Assembly (NCBI GenBank): GCA_951217055.1
Contig: OX578277.1
Coordinates: forward strand, 102,117,511 to 102,181,510
Reading direction: 5' to 3'
DNA length: 64,000 nt
Origin: Gerris lacustris
Lineage: Eukaryota; Arthropoda; Insecta; Hemiptera; Gerridae
Shown here one piece after another: positions 50,566 through 63,689 of the stretch. The translations under genes and the position numbers were made by a program. Numbering within the stretch: the first letter of the stretch is position 1; each line of letters starts with the position of its first letter. A model generated the notes under the pieces. It saw only the letters and a list, made by a program, of their open reading frames with translations. It was not told where the DNA came from and did no database searches.

Positions 50566-51839
50566 ATTTTTTTAAAATTACAGTAAACCGAGGAAACTAC
50601 AATGTATTGGTAGTTTCCTGCAAAAGTGACATGGCATTCGATAACAATCTAATCATTGTGTTATTTACAGAAACAGGGTTCGACAAAATTACCCGAAACA
50701 CTAACCCCTAGTTAAATACTGGCAACTAATAAGTTTCGATAAAACGCTGCATCAAAATGCACACTTTGTCCTAAAGGTAGGTAGAAATGAGAGAGTGTGT
50801 GAATTGCGTCCACTGATAAAGACGTTGCTTGTAGAATAAATGTGACATGGTTAGTGGTTAACCATTACAAAATAGTGGTTAATCGGTTTGTTAGAGTTAG
50901 TGGATGTATACATCCGGAGTTGGTGGGCAGATTGATTGCTCTGCTAAGAAGATAGGAAGCTGCTCTAGTGTAGAGTAGAGTGGGGTGGTTGCAATGCGGC
51001 ATGAATCCCCCTGGTCTCTGCTACCAGCTTGAAGCAAACCATCTAGCTCTACATTATAGTCTCACAACAGTAAACTCTGACCCCATTCTGACCACAGATA
51101 TCGGCATTACAAACCCTCACTTCACTTCCTAACCAAGCTTCAACTAATAATAAAACAGCTCGTATAAAACTATAATATGATATCAAAACTCTTCAATTAT
51201 TCAACTGTCTAAATAACTAGAGTTTAAATTGTGTTATAATCATATTTAAAAGATAACTATGTTTAACAATAACTGTGTTATTTAGTTAGTCATATTACCA
51301 AAATCAAACTTTAACTGCCTACATACAAACAATAGAATAATATATGAATAAAGAGATTAGCACTTACAAAAGCAACTAAAAGACCAATTTTAAATTTGGG
51401 GATAATAATTTCAAGATAAAAAGAACTTTTTATATACTTCGTTTTTAAATTTTCTGTTGAATCGTATGTAATGTTGATAATATAATTGTTATTGTTATGT
51501 ATAATATAGGTATAATGTTAGTGAAAAAAAAAAAAAATAGATCCGACTTTATTTACTTCACATAAATGACAACCATCCAGAGAGCTGATCTTAAACCTAT
51601 AAAAGGATAAATCTTTGTACAACGGATCTCCCCAACACCAAATCTAAACCATGCCATCGATATATTTGAAATAATATAATCGATATTTCCTGTTTTGCTG
51701 TCATTCAATGTTTATCTATCACAAATTTGAGACCCGTCAAAATGAAGATTGCGTAAATATTGGATATGGCAAAACAAATAAAAATAACTTGCGGATTTTT
51801 CCCCAACTAAATTTCCGCACAGCAAAATTTGCTGAAAAC
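50566..51839. other. Low-copy-looking sequence, no gene recognised
   Basis: No repeat match within the window and no convincing frame; a TAGTGGTTAACCATTACAAA / TAGTGGTTAATCGG pair near 50850-50895 is a minor local repeat. Confidence 0.35.
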
Positions 51840-52030
51840 TAATTAAATTCTGCTGAAAGATGGCTAAAAGTATTAAAATAATGCATTGTCATCGTGTTCT
51901 GAGCTATGCTAAAAGTTTCAAATGTCTAGCTATTTGGGAAGTTAGTTAGAAATCGATTGCCAGATTTGTACCGGACAAACAAACAAACAAACAAACAAGA
52001 TCGCAAGCTAATAAAAACGTAGTAAAAATA
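51840..52030 (+). repeat. Degenerate repeat ending in (CAAA)n (K type)
   Basis: AAGATGGCTAAAAGTATTAA, AAAGTTTCAAATGTCTAGCT, and GTACCGGACAAACAAACAAA C.. then ATCGCAAGCTAATAAAAACG. The order (AAA.TTTCAAAT, pyrimidine target motif, CAAA-type tract, AAGCTAATAAAA) resembles the 3' end of old non-LTR elements; inference only. Confidence 0.45.
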
Positions 52031-52584
52031 AAAAATATATATTTCACAAACAAAATATGGCGATTTTAATTTTAAAAATTCTAAAATATAGTCTATTTAA
52101 ATATCTTATTAGGGCGTTAGTTTTAAGACGTTGCGATATTGACTAAAAATGAGTATAATCCCGCTAAAAATCCAAATTTTTCTATATAAACGCCTTTCAA
52201 ATATCACTGGAATTGCATAATTTAACTTTTTAGTCTAGTCAAAGAACGGTTTCTAGGCAGTCTATTCTACAAATTTTGTTTTATTTTTGGCATGTGTTTG
52301 GAGGTGATTTTACCATAAATCTCCTGACCTATGGGTATGTGCTAATTCCGTGGCGATGGAAAATATTTCATGTTATTTGTTTTTTGCCAATATCTGAGAA
52401 ACACTGCGTCCTAGCCTAAAAGGGGTAATATAAATCATTAATGCTGAATAAATTCTTTTCAGTATTGATTCATTGTTTTTTATCTTTAACCGTTGAGGAA
52501 ATATCCGCTGTCTAATATGGGACTTTGAAAACAATTATTCTTTTACCACGATTTTCAAGAAACTTTGTCTGCTATCGCCTAAAC
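52031..52584. other. No recognisable gene
   Basis: AT-rich flank of the satellite array; no frame or terminal repeats. Confidence 0.4.
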
Positions 52585-53670
52585 CGGTGATAGAGGATAC
52601 TAATTTTAACTGATTTCTTCACTATCTCAACATTTTATGTTAATTACTGCTGATAAAAGCTCATATAGTTATAATAATGGACATTAATTTTATAACTGCA
52701 ATATCTTTACTAACTTAACATTGGACTCAAACTGCTGTTGATAACTTACATAATAATAAAGGATATTAATTTTATAAATGCGATATATTCACTAACTTAA
52801 CATTTGATTCAAAATGCTGTTGATAACTGACATTATAATAAAGGATATTTATTTTATAACTGCGATATCTTCACTAACTTAACATTTGACTCAAACTGCT
52901 GTTGATAACTTACATAGTTATAATAAAAGGATATTTATTTTATAACTGTGATATCTTCACTAACTTAACATTTGACTCAAAATGCTGTTGATAACTGACA
53001 TTATAATAAAGGATATTAATTTTATAACTGCAATATCTTCACTAACTTAACATTTGACTCAAACTGCTGTTGATAACTTACATAGTTATAATAAAAGGAT
53101 ATTTATTTTATAACTGTGATATCTTCACTAACTTAACATTTGACTCAAACTGCTGTTGATAACTTACATAGTTATAATAAAAGGATATTTATTTTATAAC
53201 TGTGATATCTTCACTAACTTAACATTTGACTCAAACTGCTGTTGATAACTTACATTATAATAAAGGATATTTATTTTATAACTGCGATATCTTCACTAAC
53301 TTAACATTTGACTCAAACTGCTGTTGATAACTTACATAGCTATAATAAAGGATAATAATTTTATAACTGCGATATCTTCACTAACTTAACATTTGACTCA
53401 AACTGCTGTTGATAACTTACATTATAATAAAGGATATTAATTTTATAACTGCAATATCTTCACTAACTTAACATTTGACTCAAACTGCTGTTGATAACTT
53501 ACATAGCTATAATAAAGGATAATAATTTTATAACTGCGATATCTTCACTAACTTAACATTTGACTCAAACTGCTGTTGATAACTTACATAGCTATAATAA
53601 AGGATAATAATTTTATAACTGCGATATCTTCACTAACTTAACATTTTATAAAGGATACTAAAGGATATTA
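52585..53670 (+). repeat. About 84-bp satellite array, about 13 units
   Basis: The unit is typified by ATAACTGCGATATCTTCACT, AACTTAACATTTGACTCAAA, CTGCTGTTGATAACTTACAT and a variable linker (ATTATAATAAAGGATATTAA or AGTTATAATAAAAGGATATT or AGCTATAATAAAGGATAATA). The mean spacing is about 84 bp. The first one or two units (from about 52590) are strongly diverged and the internal units nearly identical, so amplification was internal. It ends by truncation at about 53645. Confidence 0.92.
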
Positions 53671-55245
53671 ATATCTGACAATCCCCACCACTGATAACCA
53701 ATAATAAAAAGAAGTTATACTCGAACATTTTGTATTAATATACCAGAGAAAGTGTCAGTTTACTAAAAATTAGTACCTGTATGCGTTTTATAAGAGAATA
53801 ATATCATAAAAAATCTTTAGTAGATTTAAATTCAGCAAAAGGATTTTCACTTAAAGCATGGAATCCAATAATACTCAGCTTACAATAAAAAACCGAATTA
53901 AATCGAACAGGGAATTGAATAATAAGATATAATAAAATGAACTTATAGAAGAACTTTTTTATACGAAATTTAATAGAATTTAGAACTGGGACGACTTAAC
54001 AAATTGCTTTTTTATCGGAAAAGCTTTTATTATTTAGGAGAATTGTTTTATATTGCATTTAAAAACATTTAAAACGAAATTTATCTCTTGAAATGGATAT
54101 GGTGAAATCAAATTATTAGAAATAGAAAAATATTTATCTGAAACAAAATATAACTTATTGTACAAAAATTGGTTTGAATCATAAACAGGATAAATCTTGG
54201 TTATGTTAATTTTGGTGGTAACATTTACGTTATCACCATCATTTTGTTATCATTTTTACATTATTTATAAAAACGTGAATTCTTTATTGGTTATGGCATG
54301 TATCAAAGTTTTTACCGTATTACATTTTGTCGGCCTCACAAAGTGAAGATAAAATAAAGTTAGTGCCCCAAAACATAAATTATTCCAGAATCCCCCCTTC
54401 CCCTTAACCGAACTCTCTGTGAGGTGGAAAATGATAAAAATTTCAAACTTGTTACAGAGATCAAACTCAAAAACCTTTTCAATTTAAGTTAAGCAAATTA
54501 AAGGCATAGAATTTTAAATTATTTCCCAATTATTTTAAAATTCTAAAATAGTGTTTTCTTTTACTAAATAACCATTTTTATAAAATTAGATGGTTTTTTG
54601 AACATAAAAATAAAGTGTGGATTTGATACATACGACACAACTACAGTTCTAAATGTTTAATATTTTATATACTTAGTTCCATCTCTCAAATACTTGCTGA
54701 ATGATTCACTTGTTCACAGGTCATTCGCCTTATATTAAGTTTTGTCATACGCTTGAATGACGAATTATATACGCGACCTAAAAAAATGGATTGGTGAGAA
54801 AAATAACTTTTTTTTGAAAATTTCCAAGACATGCTTGATTTTTAGAAACTAAAATTATGACGTGCATTAGTTTCCCTCCAAGCAGGGCTGAACCCCAGAA
54901 GATGAAATTTCAATTCAAAATATATAGATACTTCTTGCATACGAGTCCGCAAGACAGTGAGACATTTTCATGTTTTCGCTCTACGTAAACTACCGACATA
55001 AAATGAAATAAAATCGGTAATTTATTCAAGTAATTGATAAAAGTAGATGAAAGATAATTTTTATTCTTATCTCCACATCGACACTGCCGCGGCTTGATTA
55101 CGAACGACTGAATTCAAAGGCGCCGGCCTGATTTCTACGAATTGTTAATATGCCTTCGTACTAGGTAGGCCGAGAGGGCTGAGAGTTGATGGCAACCTAC
55201 TGTACTTTCCTAACTCCCTGTCACACGTATAAATCTTTTCGACTT
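53671..55245. other. No recognisable gene
   Basis: AT-rich over most of its length. About 55080-55240 is GC-richer (GCCGCGGCTTGATTACGAAC, GGCGCCGGCCTGA) without a frame. Confidence 0.4.
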
Positions 55246-55421
55246 TCTTCGGCCCTATGACGTGCGGTGGAGGGGGCCCAACAGCTGTAGACTGGATTAC
55301 ACACCTCCTTTAGCTTTTTAACTCCCTGTTATACTTTTCTGAGTTTTGAAGCTAAAAGTAACGTAACGCTTTTTTAGTATGTTCCATAGCCTAAACATGA
55401 AAATGTCAAAATTTACACCTA
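55246..55421 (+). repeat. Family J repeat, copy 2
   Basis: TTCTTCGGCCCTATGACGTG CGGTGGAGG, TAACTCCCTGTTATAC, AAGTAACGTAACGCTTTTTT and AACATGAAAATGTCAAAATT match the minus strand of 1506-1667. TAACTCCCTGT occurs twice (55211 and 55319). Confidence 0.6.
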
Positions 55422-56001
<580 letters not shown>

Positions 56002-56182
56002 AATACAGAATGGAGCCTGGGCGTTTAATTTGTCAGGTATAATTTCTCTCTCTGTTATTAGCTTTATAAAATAGTGAGTTTAATTTACAATTATATTCTG
56101 AGTTTATTTCTCTTATAAAGGAAAATAATACCAGGTTAAGATTATTTTACCTTCATTAATCTCTTCAGCCGAAACTCAAAAT

Positions 56183-56335
56183 AGTCTGCCAAATATTGTG
56201 GCACATAGCTTCTTCGCGTCCTATTTCGTATACTTTAATGATGTTCGCCAACGAATGTTTGTAAAATTTAATAATTTTTTCCCCGTTTCCCGTTTCTTGA
56301 ATCGATCAAAATTGTTTTGATTTTGCTGCCAAGCT
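56183..56335 (-). repeat. Family A outer-end fragment (head-to-head partner)
   Basis: GTCTGCCAAATATTGTGGCA CATAGCTTCTTCGCGTCC is the outer end of family A in minus orientation. It breaks off within AATCGATCAAAATTGTTTTG and is followed directly by the opposite end of family A in plus orientation. Confidence 0.72.
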
Positions 56336-56660
56336 TACCGAAGGTAATGGAAGCTATGTGATTGTTCTGAAGAACGAAAATATTTTATGTCTCCGATTTC
56401 AAAAATTCTGAGACAGAAATCCGTTTCAGACATCAGGGAACAATTTTTGGTTCCGTGTCTGTCTGTTGCTTAATTTTTGCGAACCAACATATCTTAAAAA
56501 CTACTGGTACGATATTAATGAAATTTGTAACTAGCCCATTGTTGGTCTCATATAAGTTCCAACTTTCTTCGCCCATTTGTTTCTTTTCAGCATGCGCACA
56601 CACGTACATTTATTTAAACCTATATCTTTAAAAGTACTCATCTGATTTTTACAAAGAATT
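56336..56660 (+). repeat. Family A, 5' half
   Basis: It starts at AGCTTACCGAAGGTAATGGA with the outermost GCTTCC missing, continues through GTTCTGAAGAACGAAAATAT, GGTTCCGTGTCTGTCTGTTG and CCAACATATCTTAAAAACTA, and ends near AAAAGTACTCATCTGATTTT. Confidence 0.78.
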
Positions 56661-57439
56661 TAAGTTTTAAATACTTGAGAAAGCCTCTTTTAATTTCTAT
56701 CCAGTAAAATTCTTTCAGTAAATAGAGATTGTTAGACACGTAACATAATATACAACACTATTTCATTAATCTATATAACTTTTTACAAAACAATTTTTAA
56801 CACCAAAAGTATTAATGTTTTGTTTTTTATCTTTTTGAAATGATAATATTTTTCCTATAATGAGTTTAAAGGTTAGGAAAGTAGAAAAAGGAAGGTTACA
56901 GAACATAGATAAAGAGGAACTTAAGTATAGAATATAATAAAAAAAAAAATGGGTAAAGGTTATATTACTTTCATTATTCAAGATGTCCACTTCGTATAAC
57001 TTAAGAAAACTTCACTCACAGCTGCAATTTAAAGGGAATATGCAATAAAGACCTTACTGTAAATAACAAGCTTGATATAGATCTAACAAATATATTCAGG
57101 TAAGTTGCTTTCATTTAGAAATAAACAGGAATCAAATATCAAAAGTATTTCTAGATTTAAAACCAGAGTCCAATTTAATTTTGACCAGAGTAAAATTTGA
57201 CTTCGGTTTTGAAGCTACTCAATTAATTAAAATCAACGAGTTGACTTAGAATAATACTTAGACAGTGATGATGACCATTTTATAGATTAGTGATCAGGTA
57301 CATAAAGAACTCGCTTAGAATTGTGCTCTTAAATTGGCCATAGTATATATAATTATACATCAATTGTAGATATTCTTTATATATATGAATAATATTGCAG
57401 GCTCGCTACGCTCGCCTGTTTATACAGCAATTATAGATT
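56661..57439. other. No recognisable gene
   Basis: AT-rich; GGCTCGCTACGCTCGCCTG at about 57400 is a short GC motif also seen at 1197 (AAGCTCGCTACGCTCGCTT). Confidence 0.4.
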
Positions 57440-57990
57440 ATGCAGACTAAAAATTGTCTTTAGTTTTCCATAATATAAGCCACCATCTTGAAAATATTAA
57501 TTTAAATATTATAAATCATTTAAACAAAGTACAACATGTCTTGCCGATTAAAACTTTTTTCTTAGTCGTCCTTCAAATTGGCCGACATCTTGAAAATAGT
57601 CAATATGAAACTCTAATAGTTATTTATTCTTTTTATACTCTTAAATACATGTATAACATGTCATGCTGACTAAAAACTTTAAATTTAGTCGTCCACCATT
57701 TTCGTCGCCATCTTGAAAAAAATATTAGGTGTGAAATTTGAATAGTTACATAGCATTTTCTACTCGTCAATACCTTTAAATTGATTAATAATATGTTATG
57801 CTGACTAAAAACTTTGTTTATTCGTCCACCATTTTGGTAGCCATCTTGAAAATTTTGGGTGAGGAATATTAAAAAACTATACAGTTATCACAAATTATAA
57901 GATGCACCTGTGTGCCGAATTTTGTTCAAATTTATAAATTTTTAGGCCGGTTATCGTTAAACAAACATACAAACAAGCACACAAACACAC
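57440..57990 (+). repeat. Degenerate about 120-bp tandem repeat with cassette tail
   Basis: Four diverged units begin near 57440, 57543, 57664 and 57801, each with G(C/A)(T/A)GACTAAAAA(C/T)TTT, then TTAGTCGTCCACCATTTT and GCCATCTTGAAAAT. After the last unit comes GTGCCGAATTTTGTTCAAAT and GTTAAACAAACATACAAACA, the dispersed cassette. It may be a decayed retroelement with repeated 3' region. Confidence 0.65.
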
Positions 57991-58609
57991 CAACTTTTCA
58001 AAGCGCAAGTCTCTGAAATGAAGAACTGACTACGCTCGTCCAATTACTATGATTAGAACTATACCGCATAGACACTGATGATGACCTTTAAATCTACTGA
58101 AAGCATTTTAAGGCAATAAATGAATTTGTGGAGAGACTTGTGTTAGTGTTTTGTGACATTACATAAATGCCCTTGGTATTATGGATTATCTGGGATTTAC
58201 TACAGTTTCACTACCTAGGGTTTTATGAGTGCTAAAGTTGTAAAATAATATGTGTTAGCAGCAATAAAATTATATTCGGTAGTTTCGACGTGATTAAGTC
58301 ATAACTTTTGACTATTATTACACAGTAAAAACAGAGAACATTCAATTAATGTTTTGGAATATTAATATAATTATTAATTATAATATAAGATGCTGATTGC
58401 ACATCATATTTGAAGGAAGTAATGGTCAAAGAACCCAAGAAATAAACGACTTTCTAGATATATTCAAATTATTATAAAATGCAGTAATTTTAATTTATAT
58501 CTTACATCTAATTTACAAAATTCTGTTTGGTACTGGGTTTGCTACAAAAATGCATTTATTAAAATGTAAATCTGTATGTGACGACATCAATAAAGAAATT
58601 TTTTCCGTG
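57991..58609. other. No recognisable gene
   Basis: AT-rich; no frame or terminal repeat. Confidence 0.4.
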
Positions 58610-59118
58610 GTAGGCTGTGAAATAGTAACTTTAGAGCCTAAAAACCATAGCTAAAATCCATTTTTTCATTACGTGGACTTAAAAAATCTTTTTATTACTC
58701 CTGGCTGTAAAGAAAAAATCTTTTACGTCCTAGGCACTAAAAGTTTTTTTCTTTACGGCGGGTAGTTGTCAAAACTTCCGTTAGTAGTGCTGCAGTCTTT
58801 GTAGAAATGCTTCTAGTACGATAAAAATCCGCTAGATGTCAATGCGTTTTGTTTATCTTTTCTTATAGTGTAACCTCATTTTAAGGTTTCTTTTTTTAAG
58901 TCTTAAGTATGTACTAATATTTGTTATTATTATATATTGATTAGTGATTAATATTTAATGTTTTTTCATTGTCTGCTACCTCGGAAAAAATAGCATATGC
59001 TACGCGACTTTGAAGTGTTTTTTCTTTACCTTGGCAATATTTACTGTCTCGCTTCGCTCGACAGTAAATGTAATTGCCGCGGTAAAGAAAAAACTCACTT
59101 CACAGCCTTGTAACATAA
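58610..59118. mobile_element. Candidate TIR element T
   Basis: GGTAGGCTGTGAAATAGTAA (about 58610) is inverted, with gaps, against ACTTCACAGCCTTGTAAC (about 59095-59112). GTAAAGAAAAAATC and GGTAAAGAAAAAACTCAC add a subterminal motif. CTGTCTCGCTTCGCTCGACAG (59045-59065) is an internal hairpin. No coding sequence or clear duplication, so moderate support only. Confidence 0.4.
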
Positions 59119-59190
59119 TATACTATTAATTAATTACATCTAATTTAATAATGAACCTTATCTTTATCATTTTACTTGCATTCCCTTATT

Positions 59191-59670
59191 GCTTCCGAGC
59201 TTACCGAAGGTAACGGAAGCTATGTGATTGTTTTGAAGAACGACAAAGTTTTAAGTCTCTAAATTCAAAAATTCCATGACAGAAATTCGTTTCAGATATC
59301 GTGGAACATTCTTGGTTTAGTGTCTGTCTGTTGGTGGGTCTGTCTGTCAGCCTGTCGCTCAATTTTTGTGAACCGATATATCTTTAAAACTACTCATCCA
59401 ATTTTAATAAAATTTGGATGGTTGGTCATAATCAGCCCATTGTTAGTTCCATATAAGTTTCAACTTTCTGCGCCCAATTGTTTCTCTTTCACAGGCACAT
59501 AATAAAAATTATTACATTAATTTCCACCTATATCTTCAAAAGTACTCATCTGATTTTTATAAAATTTTGATTGGTTTGTCGAAAGAAGCCCGTAGATAGC
59601 TCCAGATTAATTTCAACCGTCATCGCTCTTTACATTTTTCTAAATGGATAATTTAATTCATGTCAAAATA
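59191..59670 (+). repeat. Family A, plus-strand copy
   Basis: Starts with the intact nested hairpin end GCTTCCGAGCTTACCGAAGG (59191-59220 for the whole hairpin), continues through GTCTGTCTGTTGGTGGGTCT, GGATGGTTGGTCATAATCAG and AGATTAATTTCAACCGTCAT, and fades near 59670 without the usual outer end. Confidence 0.8.
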
Positions 59671-59737
59671 AATGGTATACTTATAATTTTCAATTTAAAT
59701 TTTCCAAAAGAATAAAAAAAAAACTATTCCACTTAGT

Positions 59738-59880
59738 GAGCCACATAGGTTCTATGCGTACTATATTAAATTTTTGCTTTTACGGTCCATTATTGTCTAA
59801 TTTAATAAACCCTCCCCCCTTACTATTTTACGAGCTTATCGTTAACATAAGCATAGGTAACGGAAGCATTGTGACGTCGA
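59738..59880. repeat. Family A head-to-head junction, copy 2
   Basis: GAGCCACATAGGTTCTATGC (minus-orientation outer end) is followed after about 80 bp by TTACGAGCTTATCGTTAACA and AGGTAACGGAAGCATTGTGA (plus-orientation hairpin end, with a short internal insertion). Confidence 0.6.
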
Positions 59881-60247
59881 CTGTTATTCGTTACATTTAT
59901 AATCTTGAGTATGTCTGTCGGTCTGTCTGTCGTTCAACTTCTTGAGAACCACCTTATATCAACAGCTAGTCGTCTAATATTGATAACAATTAAGAGGGAC
60001 CATAAATTGTCTTATATTAAATTGTGATATGAATAAACTTAATTGATCCCCTATTGATTACGTGGAAAACCCCAAAAACAATTACAGTGTAAACCTAAAC
60101 AAGTAAAGTGTTTTCTTAAACAAGTATATAAATATATATCGTGTTGTTCAACATACTCAAATATTACTTTAAGTGTACAACAACACCTAAGTTTCCCATA
60201 ACACATACCCGAATAATTGTCCTGTAATGAATAAATAATAGTTATTT
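59881..60247. other. No recognisable feature
   Basis: AT-rich; a GTCTGTCGGTCTGTCTGTCG run at 59914-59933 is the family A microsatellite remnant. Confidence 0.45.
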
Positions 60248-60443
60248 ATGCACCTAGGGAGTAAAGTAAGCCATTATTCCCTGAGCGAATAAGTTCGGCT
60301 TCGCCTCAAGAACCATGGTCTCAAAATCCTGGGGCGAAGTTGAGGGAATTAGATTTTTTAATAACACTAATTAGTTCCCGAGGTGCAGCCGAGAGAGATA
60401 ACTACCGCGAGGGGAATTATAGCACTTTACTCCCAAGGTACAT
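60248..60443. mobile_element. 196-bp TIR element
   Basis: ATGCACCTAGGGAGTAAAGT (left) against the complement of the right end, ATGTACCTTGGGAGTAAAGT, with two differences in 20. The interior is GC-richer with AAGTTCGGCTTCGCCTCAAG. No coding sequence; target duplication not identifiable. Confidence 0.75.
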
Positions 60444-60827
60444 ACAATATTTTTTATCTCTAGAAGGGAGATAACACATCTTTATCCATTGCACAGGTTT
60501 TATTTAATATTTTAATAAATAACAATAATTATTAGCACTTTTTTATACCAGATATAAGAGATTTAATATTAAAATCAAATAAGAATTGCAGTTAAACTCA
60601 AATAGAAGGTTAATTAAATGCAGGTATAAAAACAATGATAAACAAGGTCGAAAAAGCAGTGTCACCAACCTGATTTCTACAACCTCACTACATTAGCCAT
60701 TAATTCTCTAATATTTATAAAATAATTAAGTTGGCAATCCTTCTTTTTCTCCCAACATCTTCAGACCCTCTAAACTAATCCAAAAGCATAACTTTTTCTC
60801 TCTACTAGAGATAAAATATACTTTTCG

Positions 60828-61356
60828 AAGGAAGGGGTAGAGGGAGCAATGCGATTTTAAAAGTGGTTTATTATGCTACACCCCTATACTAACACTTTCA
60901 AGCGAGCTCAATCCGAACTAAAGTGATCACGTGGTCACTGGTTTTTGTATTTTTGGATATTCCTTGTCTTTCTGTCCCCACAGACGGTTGTCAAGAAATC
61001 CTTATCAGTAGCATACATTTGATACCCCACTCAAAGAAACTTGCTATTGGTTATCTAGGAACTGTTAGACTCTTATTAACGACGTTACAGCCTTTAGATA
61101 ATTAATAAGGTTAACTACAAACATTAAAGTACATATTTATGAAGAAAACTGAATTACAAATATAAGTATTAAATGTCGTAAGAAAATATCACTTATTATT
61201 ATCAGCTGATATCAGATAAATTTCGATTTTTTATCGAAATATCGATACTGTTTCTCCAAACTGCCGCTTGGGAGGTTTAGTATAGGGGTGTAGCATAATG
61301 AACCACTTTTTGAGACCCAGATTCTTTAGTATTGTTCCCTCTACCCCTTCCTTGCT
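60828..61356. mobile_element. About 530-bp TIR element
   Basis: GAAGGAAGGGGTAGAGGGAG CAAT (left) and AGTGGTTTATTATGCTACAC CCCTATACTAA are inverted against AGTATAGGGGTGTAGCATAA TGAACCACTTTTTGAGAC and GTTCCCTCTACCCCTTCCTT (right). The arms are about 70-85 bp with one indel of roughly 16 bp. A 60-codon frame inside (60923-61105) has no transposase motif. The frame-poor interior and long arms fit a MITE. Confidence 0.8.
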
Positions 61357-62828
61357 CTGAGATTTTCGGCAACTAACAATAAGCTTTAAATGTCATGTAG
61401 GAATACCTCAATATTTATAAACACCTTTAATAAATAAAAATGTGTTTAAATAAACAAGATATACTATATTCTGTTTTGTACACGACAAAATAATTTTTTT
61501 TAACATTGAAATTTTTATTAAGATATTACATTTCATTTTTCCTTTTATCTTTTTTAAAAATATGTTTTTCTCTTATTTCCATAATATGATTAAATAGAGA
61601 CGGATTTACAAGTTTCATGTAAGAACTTACGTTGCAAAAAAAAGAAGGAAAATATGTATCCAATGTACTTACTTAAGCTCTATGTAAACCTCAGGGGAGA
61701 TAGATGTTTCATTTAAAAAAAAAAACTACGAATGTAGAATTGTAAAAAAAAAAAAAAATAATAATAATAAACTTTTGAATGGCAAGTCAACAACTCTTAA
61801 AATATTAAAATAAATTCCCTTGAAAGTTATCTCAAAAATAGAGTTCTACCTTGAGTATGAGTTCCACCTCATATTTTTTTCGACGAGAAATATTTCTTTT
61901 ATTTACGTCTGCACTGCTACATGTTAAAGCTTGTTCTTGAGACTTTACATACAAATATTTAATCTGGCTAAGGTGATAGATATTTACCCTCCTTATATTT
62001 AGCTACTTTAATATTATAAATATTTAATTTTTTTTTTGTTATTCTAATCTTAATGTTGGAACCTATTAAAGTGAACATTAACTATGCATTAGATTATCTT
62101 CATTTTATCTTTTTTAAAAAAAATTGGATAAAAAATGCTGTGTAATTTAAGAGGTAAATTTATTTTATAATATAAAATATACATTAATGTATAGGTAAGT
62201 TTATTTATTTAGTAGTTGTAAAGTATTAAAAATGCAAACAGTTAACATTTAAATTCAAAAGTGTGGAAAACCTCGTAGAAGAAAAATATTATTAATTCAT
62301 ATAGTCCGTCCAAAAAGAGCTTATTGAATTCTTGCTTAAAATTAGGTAAATAGATTTAATTTATTTAATTAAAAGTTACCACATCAAATGTAGTTTAATT
62401 ATAGGCTGAGTCCAAAATAAGAATTCAAATCTTAAAGACGGAACTTTATGATTGACTTCAATTTTATGATCATTCGCTGATTTGGTTCAAGCACTGGAAG
62501 AGGTTGTTTCATGGAGAGGGCAAAAAGTACCAGCATAAAGGAACATTCCATAGTTTAAAGGATAAATCAAAGAAACATGCCACCCTTTAGGACAAATAAA
62601 AGAAACAATCCAAAATAACGCAAGAGTGGGGTAGTCCAAAACGTGAGAATGTGTGATTTGACTAAACAAATGAGTTATAAACTAATGGATATAGGTTTAT
62701 TAATTAATAATAATTAATTATTACCAATAAATTTAATAGAATAATAGGATTTTTAAATAATTGTTTTGCGTTTGAATCAAATTCTAATGCGATAAGAGAA
62801 ACGTGTAAGAGCGATTATGCATACGCCA
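61357..62828. other. No recognisable gene
   Basis: AT-rich with A runs at about 61713-61725 and 61744-61757. A minus-strand 60-codon frame at 62487-62669 has no recognised motif. Confidence 0.4.
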
Positions 62829-63172
62829 ATAATTATGGGATGTCGGATCATTAATTATAGGATGTAGGTAACATAATGATTGGATGTCGGAGACATAATT
62901 ATCGGATGTCGGATCATTAATTATAGGATGTCGGTAACATAATGATTGGATGTCAGAGACATAACTATCGGATGTCGGATCATTAATTATCAGATGTCGG
63001 TAACATATTGATTGGATGTCGGAGACATAATTATCGGATGTCGGAGCATTAATTTATCAGATGTTGCGGTGACATAATGATTGTTGGAGTATTAATTATA
63101 TCAGATGTAGGTAACATAATAATTGGATGTCGGAAACGTAATTATCAGCTGTCGAAAACGTAACCATCAGAG
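62829..63172 (+). repeat. 66-bp tandem repeat built from 22-bp sub-units
   Basis: The unit reads about ATTAATTATAGGATGTCGGT AACATAATGATTGGATGTCG GAGACATAATTATCGGATGT CGGATC. About five units are present. GGATGTCGG recurs three times per unit, so the 66-bp unit is itself a triplication of a 22-bp sub-unit with distinct third positions. Units decay to the right. Confidence 0.88.
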
Positions 63173-63689
63173 TGTCGTTGTTCAGACATGGTCTCTTGAA
63201 CATTGCGTCCGGCATCCAATGATTATCAGAGATCTGTTTCATTTTCGTAGTAAACAACAGCAATTATGGAATATAAAAGTCGCACAGGATTTACATCCGT
63301 CCGGTTTATTAGACCCTCTAATATTTTATATTGTTTGACAGCAGTTATGCCGGATCCGATAATATCGGAAGGTCGTGGAAAAGGTAACAATATCAAACAA
63401 TGAAATTTGAAAGTGTCCGACTCCGACATCCGATAATTATTCGTGTGAACAAAAGCTCACATGGAAAACACAGTATTTTACATATTCATGACAGCATGAT
63501 GCGATATCGAAGCATAGTTACTTCTAATTGTAATAGGTTAAGGAAGATGGTTTTGCGCTTACGATCGTTTTATGTACTCACAGGCAGGCTTTAGGCATCG
63601 TTTAGAATGCATAACTCCCAATCCTTTGTCCTCGTGTTTGTAGGGTGTTATAGGGAATGTTCTTGTGAACTATTTTTCTTAAACCATTA
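63173..63689. other. Flank of the 66-bp array, no gene
   Basis: Isolated relics such as GATCCGATAATATCGG and CTCCGACATCCGATAATTAT (63352-63440, partly inverted) suggest the array once extended further. Frames at 63123-63338 and 63226-63429 overlap these relics. Confidence 0.5.
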
